A stretch of 64,000 nt of DNA from Forficula auricularia (taxonomy: Eukaryota > Arthropoda > Insecta > Dermaptera > Forficulidae): NCBI GenBank assembly GCA_024734495.1, contig JALMQS010000068.1, positions 3,556,267-3,620,266 on the forward strand, in the 5' to 3' direction. Shown here piece after piece: positions 11,697 to 23,505 of this stretch (the stretch's first letter is position 1; each line of letters opens with the position of its first letter). The notes under the pieces were generated by a model. The model was not told where the DNA came from. It saw nothing but the letters and a program-made list of their open reading frames with translations, and ran no database searches. The translations under genes were made by a program, and so were the position numbers.

Positions 11697-12327
11697 TTAA
11701 AAAATAATTCCTCTCCGTAAATCTAACAATGGATTCCAGTAGAGTTTTATATCCTGATTATTATGCGATTTCCCGATTTTTTACAACACGTCAGTGTTTT
11801 GAGATATTATCGGTCAAAATGACATAAAAAGGCCATTTTGACCTATTTTCTAGTTCCATTAAATATTAAACAGCAATATTTGAAATCAAAATATTTTATT
11901 GACGTAATAGAATAGAGCTTTCTCTATGATTTTCAAATTACCACTTGTTTTTAGCTCAATTAGAACTTGAGTAATAACTAAAAAACTAAGACCTTATGTT
12001 TTTACTGATGTTTTTTAGCCTTTATAATCACGTAGTTTTAGTTTTTTTAGCTATAACTCAAATTCTAATTGAGCTAAAAACAAGTGGCAATTTGAAAATC
12101 AAAGAGGAAGTTGTTTTCTATTACGTCAACAAAATATTTTGATTTCAAATATTGCTGTTTAATATTTAATGGGACTCGAAAATAGGTCAAAATGGCCTTT
12201 TTCGTCATTTTGAACGATAATTTCTCTAAACTCTGACGTATTGTAAAAATTCGGAAATTGTATGATAATCAGGGTATAAAACTCTATTGGAATCCATTGT
12301 TAGGTTTACGGGAAATTTTTTTTTTTT
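11697..12327. mobile_element. Long-arm foldback element
   Basis: Two arms of about 290 bp are near-perfect inverted copies (for example TTTCAAATATTGCTG on the right mirrors CAGCAATATTTGAAA on the left), separated by a ~60-bp A/T spacer near 12000. The outer ends read CCGTAAATCTAACAATGG and its diverged complement. No ORF. Foldback-type DNA transposon or long-TIR MITE; superfamily unknown because no target duplication is clear. Confidence 0.8.
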
Positions 12328-12348
12328 GTTTAATACTGTAATTATATA

Positions 12349-12742
12349 GTCAACCTGTTCCCCGCCGCCCACTAGTGGGCGATCCAAGTTGGGCGGTAGG
12401 AATTTTGTCCTATGCTGAAGCTAATTCCATATATGCTGAAATATACCAAAAAATCTTCAAAATCATCCAAAAAACCTTGCATCATTTAAAAAACAACACT
12501 CAACGAAGGAAGTTGGATTAACTCCCGCTTATGTATAGAATTTCACAATTAATTGCAAAAAGTAGATAGTAAAATCTATAATATTGGAGAAACTTTAATA
12601 ATATCTTCTATAAAAGATTAGAAAATTAGAATAGATATGGAAAAAAAATTTACTGCGGAATCGGTAGGCGGAAAGGAAATTTTACTACCAACAAATAAAC
12701 AAGAGTGGACAGTAGGTATAAAAAAGTTTGACTATCTCTGAT
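12349..12742. mobile_element. Possible hAT-like non-autonomous element
   Basis: The left end has AGTCAACCTGTTCCCCGCCG plus a GC-rich dyad (CCCACTAGTGGG). The right end read in reverse begins CAGAGATAGTCAAAC. The ends resemble each other only loosely and no 8-bp duplication is visible, so this is tentative. Confidence 0.3.
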
Positions 12743-12745
12743 ATA

Positions 12746-13166
12746 GAGGTAACCCTCGTGTAACGCCAAGCTTAAGTTCCACAAAAATTACTTAGTAAAG
12801 TAAATTACGTTATGTGATGATTGCCAATTCTCCATGAAAATCACCATCTTTCGCGTTATACGAAGTAAAATTGCGCGTTATCCAGAAACCACTTACAATT
12901 CATAACCTCGTTATATCGTCGCTGTTATATTATATCAAAAATCAACACTTTTCAGTAGCTAAGAAAAACTTCTATATTAACCCTAAATACTTTATTTTTA
13001 ATCTGTAACTTGTGTTCTATCACCTGATAATATACAACAATTTGAGAGCAGATGTAGCTAACAAATACAAGTGTTTTTCTTCAATGAAATGTTTTTGGTT
13101 ATTTTGACCTACGACATTTTGATATAAAAGTGTATGTAAATAACCTCTTAATATGAGGGTTATCTG
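12746..13166. mobile_element. pogo/Tigger-like MITE
   Basis: 421 bp bounded by TA on both sides (12744-12745 and 13167-13168). The left end GAGGTAACCCTCGTGTAACG and the right end read in reverse CAGATAACCCTCATATTAAG are terminal inverted repeats. Internal repeats of GCGTTATA- and CTCGTTATA-type words are typical of pogo/Tigger derivatives. No transposase ORF. Confidence 0.6.
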
Positions 13167-14379
13167 TATTAAAAATATGTATTTAAATGTAGATCTTTAC
13201 TGTGAGACTCAACAAAATGAAGGGAGCCAAAACCTTTGGATATCTTCAAGATCTAATGTGGGGGAAAGTTCCTAGTATATTAGTGCTTAAGTATATTAAC
13301 TTTCACCAAATTATGGTTTTATATTCTTTTGAATGTATGAAAATTCAATTTCATTTTATGAATATTCTGTTGCTTATTGAATTCTTATTGAATATTATAT
13401 TCTATATAGGTTAATATTAAGCAGATAAAATTGCTTGTGATGGATTGAATATGATATTGAATATTACACGCAGGTATATATGGTGGTTGTTCAGATTTGG
13501 TTATGAATTATGAATGATCTTTTAACGTCACAACGAGATTAATATTTCAACTGATATAGCAAGTGAAATATCTAAATCGAGATATTCTATTTATTATTTA
13601 CAAATCTATAGAGAAATTCTTTACCCATATTGGTGAATACCCTCATTTAGACACAAATGTTTTCAAATAATAATTTAATTCTAATAATAGCAATAATAAT
13701 AACAAGCGGATTCAAATTTATCTTCATCTTTGGCATTTGTCACACTTTCCGCTTATAGGTGGGATTTGACCATTAATATTCATCGCGTTTTGTGGGATTT
13801 TATTACAATTACACAACAAATAAATACGAAAGTTTCTCTATTAAGTATTCGAAAGCTTATATTTAGATGAACAAAATATTGTGCCTAGATTAGAGGACAT
13901 GGACCTATAAGGCTTAATGCACTCGGCCGTACTGAATATCCACTCTTGAAATAATTCAGTATGAATTTTTACCGTAAATTTGAACTTGATCATCAATAAT
14001 TTTGTCTATCATCTTGTCTTGACATTTTATTTGTATTATTCGCTGAGATAGACTTGTAATATTTGTTTTGTCCCGATTGTATTTAAAGATCACATGCCAT
14101 GTCCCGGAGTTGACTAAGTCCGAAAATTAATCTTGCTTACATGGAACATGAAAGAAGGCCGATATTCATGCTAATAAATTAAATCTTATCTCAGTTATCA
14201 ATTTATTTCCAACACTAACTTTAATATGCGTTAGATATTTACCGAAATATAAGAGTTTAAAGTCTGACTTATTTTCCTTACGGTCTGATATTTAACAATG
14301 CATCCCATATGGAACTATTTTAAAAACGTCTTTACTTCAAAAATTGAAATTGAGACCACCAAAATCATAAATTCAGCAT
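13167..14379. other. AT-rich stretch without recognisable gene
   Basis: Unstructured AT-rich sequence. A 70-codon ORF at 13202-13414 has no domain signature and is not called. Confidence 0.5.
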
Positions 14380-14382
14380 TTA

Positions 14383-15022
14383 TATAAGGGTGGTCCTTAT
14401 TTTCGAATTTTGACACTGATAGAGGCTCATATTTTTCAAAATAAAGAAAAAGAAAAATCGCCCAAGTTTTAAGTCTCTATATCAATTTTAAACTGTGCCG
14501 CACAGCGTTGGAAGTTTCCCATCAAAATAACATGGGGTTTTTGCCATTGAAATATCAATTTTTTATTACGGCCAAAGCAATGGTTCAAAAAACTTGAAAC
14601 TCTGTAGACTTTATCCTTATAATATATGTAGTATAGCTATCCCTCAGAATTCTTACAGATTTTTTGCTATTATCATTTTGGAGTCTATAGCTGTCTAACA
14701 CTAAGTTATAGCAGTATTTTATCTAGCTGTAACTCCAAAATTATAATAGCTAAAAATCTGAAGGATAGCTACTAATTATAAGGATAAAGTCTACAGAGTT
14801 TCGAATTTATTGATCCATTGTTTTGGTAGGAATAAAAAATTGATATTTCAATGCCAAAACCCCCATGTTATTTTGAATGAAAACTTCCATCGCTGTGCGG
14901 CACAGGTTAAAATTGAGATAGAGACTTGAAACTTGGGGGATTTTTCTTTTTATTTATTTCGAAAAATATGAGTCTCTGTCAGAGTAAAAATTCTAAAATA
15001 CCCAAAATAAGGACCACCCCAA
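14383..15022. mobile_element. hAT-like long-arm foldback, copy 1
   Basis: Arms of about 300 bp are inverted copies around a short centre near 14700. The outer ends read GGGTGGTCCTTATTTT. It is the same family as the 50110-50716 element (shared interior such as ACTTTATCCTTATAAT and ATAAAAAATTGAT on both arms). That second copy has an 8-bp target duplication, which is why hAT is suggested. No clear duplication here. Confidence 0.8.
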
Positions 15023-16208
15023 TGTACCTTTATGTTATAAAAATAAATAAATATAACAAACAGAAGCTGCTGATTCAAAAATACTGACATTGGAGTAGGA
15101 GTACAATCGGAATACTTATTTTGTTTCACTTAAGTAACCTGTGGATCGTATGATCATAGTTTTCGCATCTATCTCTAGGCAAGTACTCCGAATGTACAAG
15201 CCCTAGAGAAGATAATTATAACAGATACAAAGAGAGTTCATTGAATTTGTTAAGTACATAATGTCAATACTCATCATCATTATAACTAATTAATTAGTCG
15301 ATCCAATGTCTGTCTCTATTCTACCAGAATATATATAAATATATCTATATATTATTTTGATTGCAATTAGGTGGCTATAAATACGATAATTGTAATTTAT
15401 TCCATGAGTCCCTTCAATTTGATTGATTCATATTACCACCAATATTGAGATATCCGATATCTATATTTCATATCTTTTAAGTACATGTCTAATATCTATT
15501 TAAATGTATATTAATAGACAGGTACATATTGAATTATTAATTATTGTGTGTTGTTGCTATTGCTGATTGTTCCTTCGCCAAAAACTTCGCAAAATGACTG
15601 TGCTGCAATCCAACCTTTCTCGAAGTGGTAGAGCATAATATGGATATGATTTCTGATACGCATTTTCATTAACTGAAAAGAGAAGATTATTTTGATGAAA
15701 AAACTAATCAAAAAGCCAATTTTTAAAGAAAAAAAAAGTCGCAAAAAAAAGTCGCAAAAAAAAGCCGCAATAATTATGCACCAACCCAATATAAAGATAA
15801 ATAGAAATTATAGGGAGTTCAAAATTCGGAAAGAAAACTGGAAAACGAAAAACTAAAAGATTCTTTGAAACAATTTTTTAAAAAGAGAATTCAATTCAGC
15901 AACATTTACATTACAGCTAGATTCAGTTCTAAAACCAAAATAAATCTATTCCATGCAAAAATACTTCCAACAGTCTGAAGAATAAATTTATTATGAAAAA
16001 AATTACTAGATTTGTAATTTCAAAGAAATCTTTATTTATATAATAGATATATATAATACATATATATATATATATTATAATAATTTACTCCACATTGTAT
16101 TAAGTCATGACAACAGTTTTAAAAATTACATAAATAAAATGGATGAAAACCAATGTTCTAGAATCTAGATTATTAAGAAATCAAGTACTTATTATTATTA
16201 TTTATATT
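15023..16208. other. AT-rich stretch; no supported gene
   Basis: Contains an 82-codon minus-strand ORF (15541-15789), very hydrophobic at its start because of an A-rich template, without recognisable motif. Not called as a gene. (AT)n tracts near 16045-16080. Confidence 0.5.
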
Positions 16209-16312
16209 AATTTTTCAGAGGAAAAGGAACAATAATAATAAGTGTTATATTAAACTATCAATTGCGACGTTTTGCTGTTTTATTATTATTGTTCCCTTTC
16301 CTCTGAAAAATT
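16209..16312. repeat. Small perfect-armed hairpin
   Basis: A 33-bp arm (starting AATTTTTCAGAGGAAAAGGA) and its near-exact complement at 16280-16312 enclose a ~38-bp loop. MITE-like or a replication-derived palindrome. Confidence 0.7.
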
Positions 16313-16729
16313 GATATATCTAATATTTATTATGGAGCTGAATAAGAAAAATTATTATTATTATTATTTTAAAACTATATATTTTTTGGGTTTATTTTCA
16401 TCAAACACAAATGTGGGCAACTCGGGCAATTAATTTTTGGTAAAAAAAAGTAAAAAAAAAAACTCAATAATACTGCACTTAGACAATACCTATATTGTAT
16501 TTGATCTCAATTTTAATAATTAAATTCAAAATTATATCATTCTTATTAATATTTTATTGGATCTGGTTTAATTATTTTTTACAAATAATTAAATATCAGG
16601 TTCATCTAGGTATCTAGGAAATATGATTGTATTTATTTTTTAATATGAATTATTTATTATACTCTTCAATTTTTCAAAAAATCCTGAAATTTATTTTTAG
16701 ATATTTTATTTTAGTATTTTTATAAGTAA
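16313..16729. other. AT-rich stretch without recognisable gene
   Basis: Low-complexity A/T sequence including an ATT trinucleotide run near 16350. Nothing else seen. Confidence 0.5.
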
Positions 16730-16945
16730 AAAGCAAGTAGATATTTTATCGTCCTTAAAATATATCGCATGATCAGTGAAAACACTTTGCACTCTTTGAC
16801 CCCCTTAGGGGTCGAATTTCGAAAAATCCTTTCATAGTGAGCCCCTATGTCATAGATGTAATATCCTCTCAAAATTTCATGTTTCTATGTTTAGTGGTTC
16901 TAGCTGTTTTGATGATGTGTGAGTGAGTGAGTGTATCGGCCAAAG
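16730..16945 (+). repeat. Interspersed repeat ending in GTGA microsatellite
   Basis: A moderately GC-richer segment (GACCCCCTTAGGGGTCG; AAAATTTCATGTTTCTATG) ends in a short GTGA-repeat. A related arrangement (fragments about drug-sized 'upset-frame' spacing are not seen, only the phrase ATTTCA-like words, then GTCA/GTGA repeats) stands at 63300-63640. It looks like the 3' end of a LINE with a short-repeat tail, but no coding sequence is left. Confidence 0.35.
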
Positions 16946-17751
16946 AATTATATATATATATATAGATATGGTAAAAGAGAAGAAGTGCATGCAAGTGATT
17001 CCAAACTATTTCTCCCCATTAATATTTGCTCTAATTCTTTCCTCTGCATTGGCTACCCCTAGTGTATATGCAAAGTATCTGACGTGTACGTTTTCTATTT
17101 GTTTGGTTATATAAGCTAATGAGGTAAAGTACATAAAATAAACTTTAGAACTTTCAAATATAGTTATTTGACGTTTAACTTTACAATATGTTCGTTAATT
17201 CAGTGTTGACAATTAATAAATAAATATTAGTAAATTCAAACTAGCCCACTGTTTAGTTTCATACTGAGGGTGACTACAAATATTATTTACATGGTGATTT
17301 GTTCCGAATAAACATTATTCTATAGAAAATATTTTTATTGCAGATTTAATGCTTTGGTGGTTAAGTTGTATATCTTTTTAAAGTCCAGTTTGGTTCTATA
17401 CATACATGAAAGAAACGAAATGTTTAATCGATTAATACTCTTATCTGGTAATTATTTCGTAATAGTCCGTATTTTATTGTACCTAGAAATAAAGAGAGAC
17501 AAGCGAAAGCTTAAGCCACACTAATTTACGTAAGTACCTACTATCAGCTTATTATTTAATTTTATTAGGATTTTTATAAGCAATTAAAAAATTGTTTTAA
17601 TATTTTTTAGATATTAAATCAAATTGGGAGACGATTCTGGGCCCCTTTGGCAATCTGGTGATTCAAAATAAGTAGATGGCTGAATAGGAAATAAGATTTA
17701 ATATCTAGATATATATTTGGAAGACAATTCTTTGAAATATTAAAAATAAAT

Positions 17752-17800
17752 CAGGGCTGTCCAACCCGTGGCCCGCGGGCCGCATGAATCCCAGCACTGC
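17752..17800. mobile_element. hAT-type terminal fragment
   Basis: CAGGGCTGTCCAACCCGTGG followed by CCCGCGGGCC resembles ends of hAT elements as I know them (CAGGGGTGTCCAAC-type, with a GTGGCCCGCGGGCC core). Only this one end is visible, so it is a fragment. Confidence 0.45.
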
Positions 17801-19046
17801 AATGAGTGTAAAAACATAAACTTCCTTAAAACATTGATATTCATATATAGAGATATATTTATTCCTTTTTTCGAAATATAAATGTACATTTCTACAATAC
17901 GTGAAGCTTTGTTCAAGAATAAAATTCACTAAAAGCAAAATTATAAGCTCACCTATATAAGATAAAAAAATATTGATGTTTCGAATATTTAAATATTCTT
18001 CTTCTTCTCATATTTTCATTTTCTAAAATATTTATTATTTCAGTAATTTATATACTACCACACTATCCAAGTCTATAGTTATATCATTCTAGCACAAGAA
18101 GACAAGGAATTGGGGTTTTCTAGAACAATCACTATTAATTGATAATTTATCTTCTGGACCAAAATTTGTCAGGACTTGTCTTTGCAAGTTCTTGGATGTC
18201 AATCAATAGATAATCGATAGACATGGATTATTATTTTTTTAGTTTTTTTTTGGATTATTATATCCATGAACCTTTTAAAAAATAAACAAAAAATTGGGGT
18301 TTTCTAGAACAATCACAATTAATTGGTAAATATTTCATTAAACAAAATAAGCCTGATTTTTTTAATAAATTCGATTTTAATATAAAATTCGTGATCACCG
18401 AAGTATCCATTTTGCAAAAATTTTTAAGCTAAGTGGATTTACAAGCAACTTAAAATTATGAAAAATTTTACAAATATTTCTATTCTTTGCTTAAGAATGA
18501 CAAATAAGAACGATTTTGATATCTCAAGTATTTTGACACCTATTTTTATTTTTTTACTTTAACAAAATAATTTAATGATTAAAGTTTCTATCTTGAGCTT
18601 CTCGTAACTTGAGTAATTATAGAGTGATTGGTGAGAAAATTGATGTACAAACAATTAATGCTTCTTAAATTAGGTTTAAATAAGAATCTATTAGTTTTTC
18701 TATTATATTTATTTATTATTTACCCTCGTCAAATGAATTCTAACCGCATTTGGTTGTTTTATTTATAAAAATGTTCAGAATTTATCAATACTCGCATGGT
18801 CTTTGTTGTCTTAGAATTGGATATTCGAGTACGTAAGAAAACTTCAATTAGTTTAGAAAAAGAAATTTGAAAATTCAAGGGTTATGAGTTCAATTTCCAC
18901 CCATTGTATTTTTGATTTTAACTTCACTTTTCAAAAACAAAAGTCAACTAAATATATGTAATATGAAAATTTGAGTGTGATCTTTTTGAAAAATGGATGG
19001 AAAATTTTTTTCAAAAAAAAACAACTTCCGGGTTTCACACCTGTAT
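17801..19046. other. AT-rich stretch with short duplicated words
   Basis: The phrase TTGGGGTTTTCTAGAACAAT occurs at about 18110 and 18293, and a related phrase at 58208, so an old dispersed repeat is present. No gene is visible. Confidence 0.45.
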
Positions 19047-19275
19047 TTTAATTATATGAGAATTTATATTAGGACTATTCTATCAAAGATCTTAGTAGGT
19101 AGATTATTATGTATATATTATATATCAGAAGGTTTCGCCCCCTCAGGAGTCGAACCCGAGCGCTAGCTTGTTATCAGGGCACCAAGTTCTAACCTTCTGA
19201 CATATAATTTATATAATAATCTACTAAGATCTTTGATAGAATTGTCCTTATATAAATTCTCATATAAATAAATAT
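19047..19275. mobile_element. Foldback element with tRNA-like loop
   Basis: Arms of about 80 bp (left contains TCAAAGATCTTAGTAG, right its complement) enclose a 60-70-bp loop. The inner arm ends in CAGAAGGTT/AACCTTCTG. The loop, read on the minus strand, is a tRNA-like module. A related arm is at 24310-24385 inside the giant palindrome. Confidence 0.75.
19132..19201 (-). repeat. tRNA-like module
   Basis: On the minus strand it contains CTCGGGTTCGACTCCTGAG, a T-arm-like hairpin with an exact B box (GGTTCGACTCC), preceded about 35 bases upstream by a weak A-box-like TAGAACTTGG. No closed acceptor stem, so a tRNA-derived repeat. Confidence 0.6.
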
Positions 19276-19847
19276 ATTTAAGTAGAAATTAACCAATTTT
19301 TAACTTTTAATTATAATATTTTGATTTTGGTTTGTTATTAATACAGATCTGGATTCTACTAAACTATATTTTTAGTGACTGTTGGATTGGAAATTTTCTC
19401 TTCGGAAGAATTTTCCATCGGACCATTTGCAAAGCTGTATTTTTCCCACGGGGATTTACTAAGTGCGGTCTTATTGGTTTTGAATGTGGTGGTTGGTTGT
19501 TCGAGAAAGCACTAGACTAAAACCCTGGAAACATTCCAGCCCTGGAGAACTCTAAAAGGGGCACAAAGCACTCATACATCCTACTGACCATCTTAAATAG
19601 AACCACAGATCGAGCAAATGTATGCAAACTGACAGTTAGCTGGTTATTCATGAAATATTTATCAGTCAATCAAACGGATTGGTAATAAATAAATAGATCA
19701 CTTGGATTTAAAAGTTTCACTGAAAGATCGAAGAAACAAATTACGTCCTAGATTAAAAAAAATCTTTAAATTTAACAAAAAAATATTTCCTATTCCCCAA
19801 AAATTCACTTTTACTGAATCAGAGTTGTTATGTATAATTTTATTACA
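19276..19847. other. No recognisable gene
   Basis: Mixed-composition sequence with short ORFs (19332-19520; 19702-19968) that lack domain signatures and overlap repeat-like segments. Confidence 0.4.
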
Positions 19848-19925
19848 TGTCAGAAGGATTGTATTCACTTCTTTGGGAATCAGACCCAAGTGCCAAAAAA
19901 CAATACGTGCCAATTGGTACTTTTC
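19848..19925 (-). repeat. tRNA-like module, diverged
   Basis: Minus-strand reading gives CCAATTGGCACGTATTG, then GGCACTTGGGTCTGATTCCC, then ...CCTTCTGACATGTAA. This matches the 50722 module position by position with substitutions. The B box is degraded. Confidence 0.5.
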
Positions 19926-20146
19926 AATGTGTGACTATCCGGGCAAAAATTTTCAGCCAAAAATTTGATTGTTCGTCCCAAAAAATTTATCGTGATTTTA
20001 CTTGATTCTAAATATAAACATATAGCCAAGCTTAAATAAAAATGTTAAAAGTTTCAGATATTTTCCAAATTTGAAGGTCAGTGGAATAATTGGCCGGGAA
20101 ATGAATATTGAAGTTAATGTTACATCATTCCTATCCATAGTAAATT

Positions 20147-20323
20147 TATAACAGGAATAGTAAGAAATCGGAAAAATTAAAAACACAGACTTTTTATTAA
20201 ATGGGCCAGACGTTTTGTCAATTTATTTTGACTTCCTCAGTGGCTCATTTTATCACTCTTTGTCAATAAAAACTCTGTGTTTTTAATTTTATCCAATTCC
20301 CTACTATTCCTGGTATTAAAGTT
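20147..20323. mobile_element. Foldback element with degenerate hammerhead-like centre
   Basis: About 50-bp arms (AGGAATAGTA outer; TTAAAAACACAGA inner) are inverted around 20206-20240. The centre on the minus strand reads CUGAGGA, a GUCAA/UUGAC stem, then AAAAC where GAAAC is expected. It has the layout of the 11.1-kb motif with one core base lost. Confidence 0.55.
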
Positions 20324-20382
20324 AATTTTTCCAATATAAGTAGAATGTTATTTAACAGAGTAAAGGGTGTGTAGTTTCACAG

Positions 20383-20522
20383 TGAATGAAATAAAACTCA
20401 AAGAGGTTTATACAAACTCAATATATTTCGGATTATTAGTCCATCATCAGGAGTTTACAAGTTAATACTATAAAATGAATGAAATAAAACTCAAAGAGGT
20501 TTATACAAACTCAATATATTTC
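20383..20522 (-). ncRNA. Tandem 47-bp repeats with hammerhead-like motif
   Basis: A 47-bp sequence is repeated exactly at 20383-20429 and 20476-20522. Across the end of the first copy the minus strand reads CUGAUGA (20450-20444), a GGA/UCC stem and GAAA (20429-20426), then UAUAUU. The second copy is cut off exactly at the GAAA site where the satellite array starts. Related to the motif at 48078-48109. Confidence 0.5.
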
Positions 20523-23298
20523 AAATTAAAATTTGTCATTTTCGACCACGGGGTATATAAAAGAGTGAATCTCAAATATAAATTCAAATTAAAAATGATA
20601 AATTTCGATCTCTTTTTACTTAATATTATTTATTTTTATCATTGACTAAATGTCTCCTGTCGATGTGTGTGTGTGTGTGTGTGTGTATTTAAACCAACAA
20701 TAGAATACTTTTGATCAAGGTAGTAATTAAAATATCTCCTTGATATAAATAGTAATTTCATTTTTGATAAAATTTTTACTTTTTCAAATTAAAATTTGTC
20801 ATTTTCGACCACAGGGTATATAAAAGAGTGAATCTCAAATATATAAATTCAAATTAAAAATGATAAATTTCGATCTCTTTTTGCAGAATTTATTTTTATC
20901 ATTGACTAAATGTCTCTGTCGATGTGTGTGTGTGTGTGTGTGTATTTAAACCAACAATAGAATACTTTTGATCAAGGTAAGTAATTAAAATATCTCCTTG
21001 ATATAAATAATGACCATTTTTGATAAAATTTTTACTTTTTTCAAATTAAAAATTTGGCATTTTCGACCACAGGGTATATAAAAGTGAATCTCAAATATAA
21101 ATTCAAATTAAAAATGATAAATTTCGATCTCTTTTTACTTAATATTTATTTTTTATCATTGACTAAATGTCTCTGTCGATGTGTGTGTGTGTGTGTGTGT
21201 ATTTAAACCAACAATAGAATACTTTTGATCAAGGTAGTAATTAAAATATCTCCTTGATATAAATAGTAATTCATTTTTGATAAAATTTTTACTTTTTTCA
21301 AATTAAAATTTGTCATTTTCGACCACAGGGTATATAAAAAAGTGAATCTCAAATATAAATTCAAATTAAAAATGATAAATTTCGATCTCTTTTTACTTAA
21401 AATTTATTTTTATCATTGACTAAATGTCTCTGTCGATGTGTGTGTGTGTGTGTGTGTGTATTTAAACCAACAATAGAATACTTTTGATCAAAAGGTAGTA
21501 ATTCATATCTCCTTGATATAAATAGTAATTCATTTTTGATAAAATTTTTACTTTTTTCAAATTAAAATTTGTCATTTTCGACCACAAAATTTATAAAGAG
21601 TGAATCTCAAATATAAATTTAAAATTAAAAATGATAAATTTCGATCTCTTTTTTTACTTAATATTTATTTTTATCATTGACTAAATGTCTCTGTCGATGT
21701 GTGTGTGTGTGTGTGTGTATTTAAACCAACAATAGAATACTTTTGATCAAGGTAGTAATTAAAATATCTCCTTGATATAAATGACTAATTCATTTTTGAT
21801 AAAATTTTTACTTTTTTCAAATTAAAATTTGTCATTTTCGACCACAGGGAGTATATAAAAAAGTGAATCTCAAATATAAATTCAAATTAAAAATGATAAA
21901 TTTCGATCTCTTTTTGCCAATATTTGCTTTATCATTGACTAAATGTCTCTGTCGATGTGTGTGTGTGTGTGTGTGTGTGTATTTAAACCAACAATAGAAT
22001 ACTTTTGATCAAGGTAGTAATTAAAATATCTCCTTGATATAAATAGTAATTCATTTTGATAAAATTTTTACTTTTTTCAAATTAAAATTTGTCATTTTCG
22101 ACCACAGGGTATATAAAAGAGTGAATCTCAAATATAAATTCAAATTAAAAATGATAAATTTCGATCTCTTTTTACTTAATATTTATTTTTATCATTGACT
22201 AAAATGTCTCTGTCGATGTGTGTGTGTGTGTGTGTGTATTTAAACCAACAATAGAATACTTTTGATCAAGGTAGTAATTAAAATATCTCCTTGATATAAA
22301 TAGTAATTCATTTTTGATAAAATTTTTACTTTTTTCAAATTAAAATTTGTCATTTTCGACCACAGGGTATATAAAAAAGTGAATCTCAAATATAAATTCA
22401 AATTAAAAATGATAAATTTCAGTCTCTTTTTACTTAAAATTTATTTTTTATCATTGACTAAATGTCTCTGTCGATGTGTGTGTGTGTGTGTGTGTATTTA
22501 AACCAACAATAGAATACTTTTGATCAAGGTAGTAATTAAAATATCTCATGATATAAATAGTAATTCATTTTTGATAAAATTTTTACTTTTTCAAATTAAA
22601 ATTTGTCATTTTTCGACCACAGGGTATATAAAAAGTGAATCTCAAATATAAATTCAAATTAAAAATGATAAATTTCGATCTCTTTTTACTTAATATTTAT
22701 TTTTTAGCATTGACTAAATGTCTCTGTCGATGTGTGTGTGTGTGTGTGTGTGTATTTAAACCAACAATAGAATACTTTTGATCAAGGTAGTAATTAAAAT
22801 ATCTCCTTGATATAAATAGTAATTCATTTTTGATAAAATTTTCAAATTAAAATTTGTCATTTTCGACCACAGGGTATATAAAAGAGTGAATCTCAAATAT
22901 AAATTCAAATTAAAAATGATAGAATTTCGATCTCTTTTGTAATATTTATTTTTATCATTGACTAAATGTCTCTGTCGATGTGTGTGTGTGTGTGTGTGTG
23001 TATTTAAACCAACAATAGAATACTTTTGATCAAGGTAGTAATTAAAATATCTCCTTGATATAAATAGTAATTCATTTTTTGATAAAATTTTTTTTACTTT
23101 TTTCAAATTAAAATTTGTCATTTTCGACCACAGGGTATATAAAAAAGTGAATCTCAAATATAAATTCAAATTAAAAATGATAAATTTCGATCTCTTTTTA
23201 CTTAAAATTTATTTTTATCATTGACTAAAATGTCTCTGTCGATGTGTGTGTGTGTGTGTGTATTTAAACCAACAATAGAATACTTTTTTGATCAAAAT
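20521..23298. repeat. ~258-bp satellite array with internal (TG)n, ~11 copies
   Basis: Eleven copies start with CAAATTAAAATTTGTCATTT (about 20521, 20785, 21041, 21298, 21558, 21817, 22078, 22336, 22591, 22842, 23105), a mean period near 258 bp. Each unit holds a CGACCACAGGGTATATAAA block, a dyad around AAATTTGTCATTT and AAATGATAAATTT, a TGTCGATG plus (TG)8-12 run, and a TTGATCAAGG block. Copies are over 90% alike apart from small indels. A 137-codon minus ORF (22756-23169) is a by-product that spans two units. Confidence 0.95.
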
Positions 23299-23429
23299 TG
23301 AAAGTATATATCGAGGTGAAACATTGTATAATAAAATTTAAATTTAAAAAATTTGAAAATTTCTGCTTGGATTTTTTTTATTTTTAATTTAAATTTTTAA
23401 TTTTGTGATTTAAGTTAATAATTCGTCTC

Positions 23430-23505
23430 TAGGGTTAGGCTAACTGCCAGGATAGCAAGTTAGAGGTCGGGTTAGAGTCCTGAGGGGGCGAAACCTTCTG
23501 ACAAA
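23430..23505 (+). repeat. tRNA-like module, degraded, in left palindrome arm
   Basis: TAGGCTAACTGCCAGGATAG resembles an A-box region, and CGGGTTAGAGTCCTGAGG a damaged T-arm/B box; it is followed by GGGGGCGAAACCTTCTGAC as in the other modules. Confidence 0.45.

Noticed and set aside
15541..15789. 82-codon ORF with hydrophobic N-terminus
   Set aside because: The hydrophobic run comes from repeated A-rich template (AAAAAAGTCGC repeats); no conserved feature.
22756..23169. 137-codon minus-strand ORF with HTHTHTH run
   Set aside because: It spans two satellite units and repeats itself; the His/Thr run is the TG microsatellite.
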